64,000 bases of DNA. Source: Lysinibacillus sp. B2A1. Its GTDB lineage: Bacteria; Bacillota; Bacilli; Bacillales_A; Planococcaceae. Within the stretch, counting starts at the first letter, position 1. The number at the start of each line of letters is the position of its first letter. The notes beneath the pieces are model-generated. The model saw only the letters and a list, made by a program, of their open reading frames with translations, did no database searches and was not told the origin of the DNA. The DNA lies in NCBI GenBank assembly GCA_002973635.1, contig CP027224.1:3482501-3546500 (forward strand), in the 5' to 3' direction. The translations under genes and the position numbers were made by a program. Of this stretch, positions 63,718 to 64,000 are shown piece by piece.

Positions 63718-64000
63718 TTAATGATCTCTTGGAAAAATAACATCACCATGACTTGAATCAGAAAGTAAGAAGCTAACAAGCACCTTAGAAATTTCATCAG
63801 GAGAGTATGGTTTAGTTAAATATTTTTCAATTTTATACTCTTCTACCTTTTCCTTTGCTTCGTCCAATGCGGAGGAGATTACTATTGGGATATTTTTGGT
63901 TTGTTCCCTTGCTTTTAGCTCTTGAATCAAATCCCATCCACTCATGTCTTCTCCAAGCATAAGATCTATCACTATTCCAATTAATGGAGTATGAAGTGCA
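63718..64000 (-). CDS. Response regulator receiver domain, partial
   Basis: The C-terminal 93 codons of a gene that runs off the right edge. The frame stays open to base 64000. IGIVIDLMLGEDMSGWDLI carries the phospho-acceptor Asp, IPIVISSALD the conserved Ser/Thr and YLTKPYSPDEI the conserved Lys. The receiver domain is the last domain of the protein, so output, if any, lies upstream. ATG/GTG starts within the window would cut the domain and are not real. Confidence 0.85.
   Translation of the reverse strand, partial: ALHTPLIGIVIDLMLGEDMSGWDLIQELKAREQTKNIPIVISSALDEAKEKVEEYKIEKYLTKPYSPDEISKVLVSFLLSDSSHGDVIFPRDH

Overview
The window looks like a chromosomal stretch of a low-GC, spore-former-type Firmicute, most like Lysinibacillus (inference). 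The reasons are strong GGAGG-type ribosome sites, frequent TTG/GTG starts, two T-box leaders, an aa3-600-type quinol oxidase operon (qoxABCD), ECF sigma and LytR-CpsA-Psr proteins, and many protein types common in Bacillaceae and relatives. No rRNA, tRNA, CRISPR array or prophage was seen.

Layout. 0-6 kb: a divergent ornithine-carbamoyltransferase-like enzyme, an AlkD-like protein, and two 14-helix drug exporters around a TetR regulator with a near-perfect palindromic operator. 6-13.3 kb is decayed: an antibiotic-resistance-type ABC-F gene carries a frameshift, and its leader (promoter, 31-codon leader peptide, hairpins, terminator) is split by an intact IS1182-family element with a clean 9-bp target duplication. 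Next come an AraC/LysE pair, a frameshifted metallo-beta-lactamase-fold gene and a truncated MocR-type regulator. 13.4-17.2 kb: qoxABCD. 17.3-23.5 kb: an XRE regulator with a divergent CynX-type transporter, a large UvrA paralogue, and an ArsR-SRPBCC operon with a visible operator.

23.6-31 kb: a small membrane peptide, a Dph6-type ATPase, a GIY-YIG protein, T-box-controlled proS, a frameshifted PAS-GGDEF-EAL gene, and two tandem paralogous small genes whose promoters share an identical two-box architecture. 31-37 kb: two tyrosine-recombinase-like genes, one apparently catalytically dead, flank an ATP-grasp / alpha-E / transglutaminase operon. Both recombinase genes are preceded by a similar LexA-like promoter element. 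37-50 kb: enoyl-CoA hydratase, a P-loop protein with a possible Asp23-like tail, an aminotransferase, an AI-2E family permease, an LCP protein, msrA, recQ with a pseudo-protease lipoprotein, a second CynX-type transporter, and T-box-controlled argS.

50-64 kb: an ECF sigma / PadR / FtsW-like operon with a probable self-recognised promoter, a housekeeping-type ABC-F gene, an amidohydrolase, a TetR-fabF operon, a DinB-like protein, an S66 peptidase, a lipoprotein, a membrane-anchored S1C protease, a cold-shock gene with a long leader hairpin, a soluble chemoreceptor with a CZB tail, an acylphosphatase-like protein, and the end of a response regulator running off the window.

Three genes are broken by one-base indels in A runs. 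These may be real mutations or sequencing errors. The most interesting items are the interrupted ABC-F leader, the tandem small genes with paired boxes, the recombinase-flanked ATP-grasp cassette, the sigma-PadR-FtsW operon and the UvrA paralogue.
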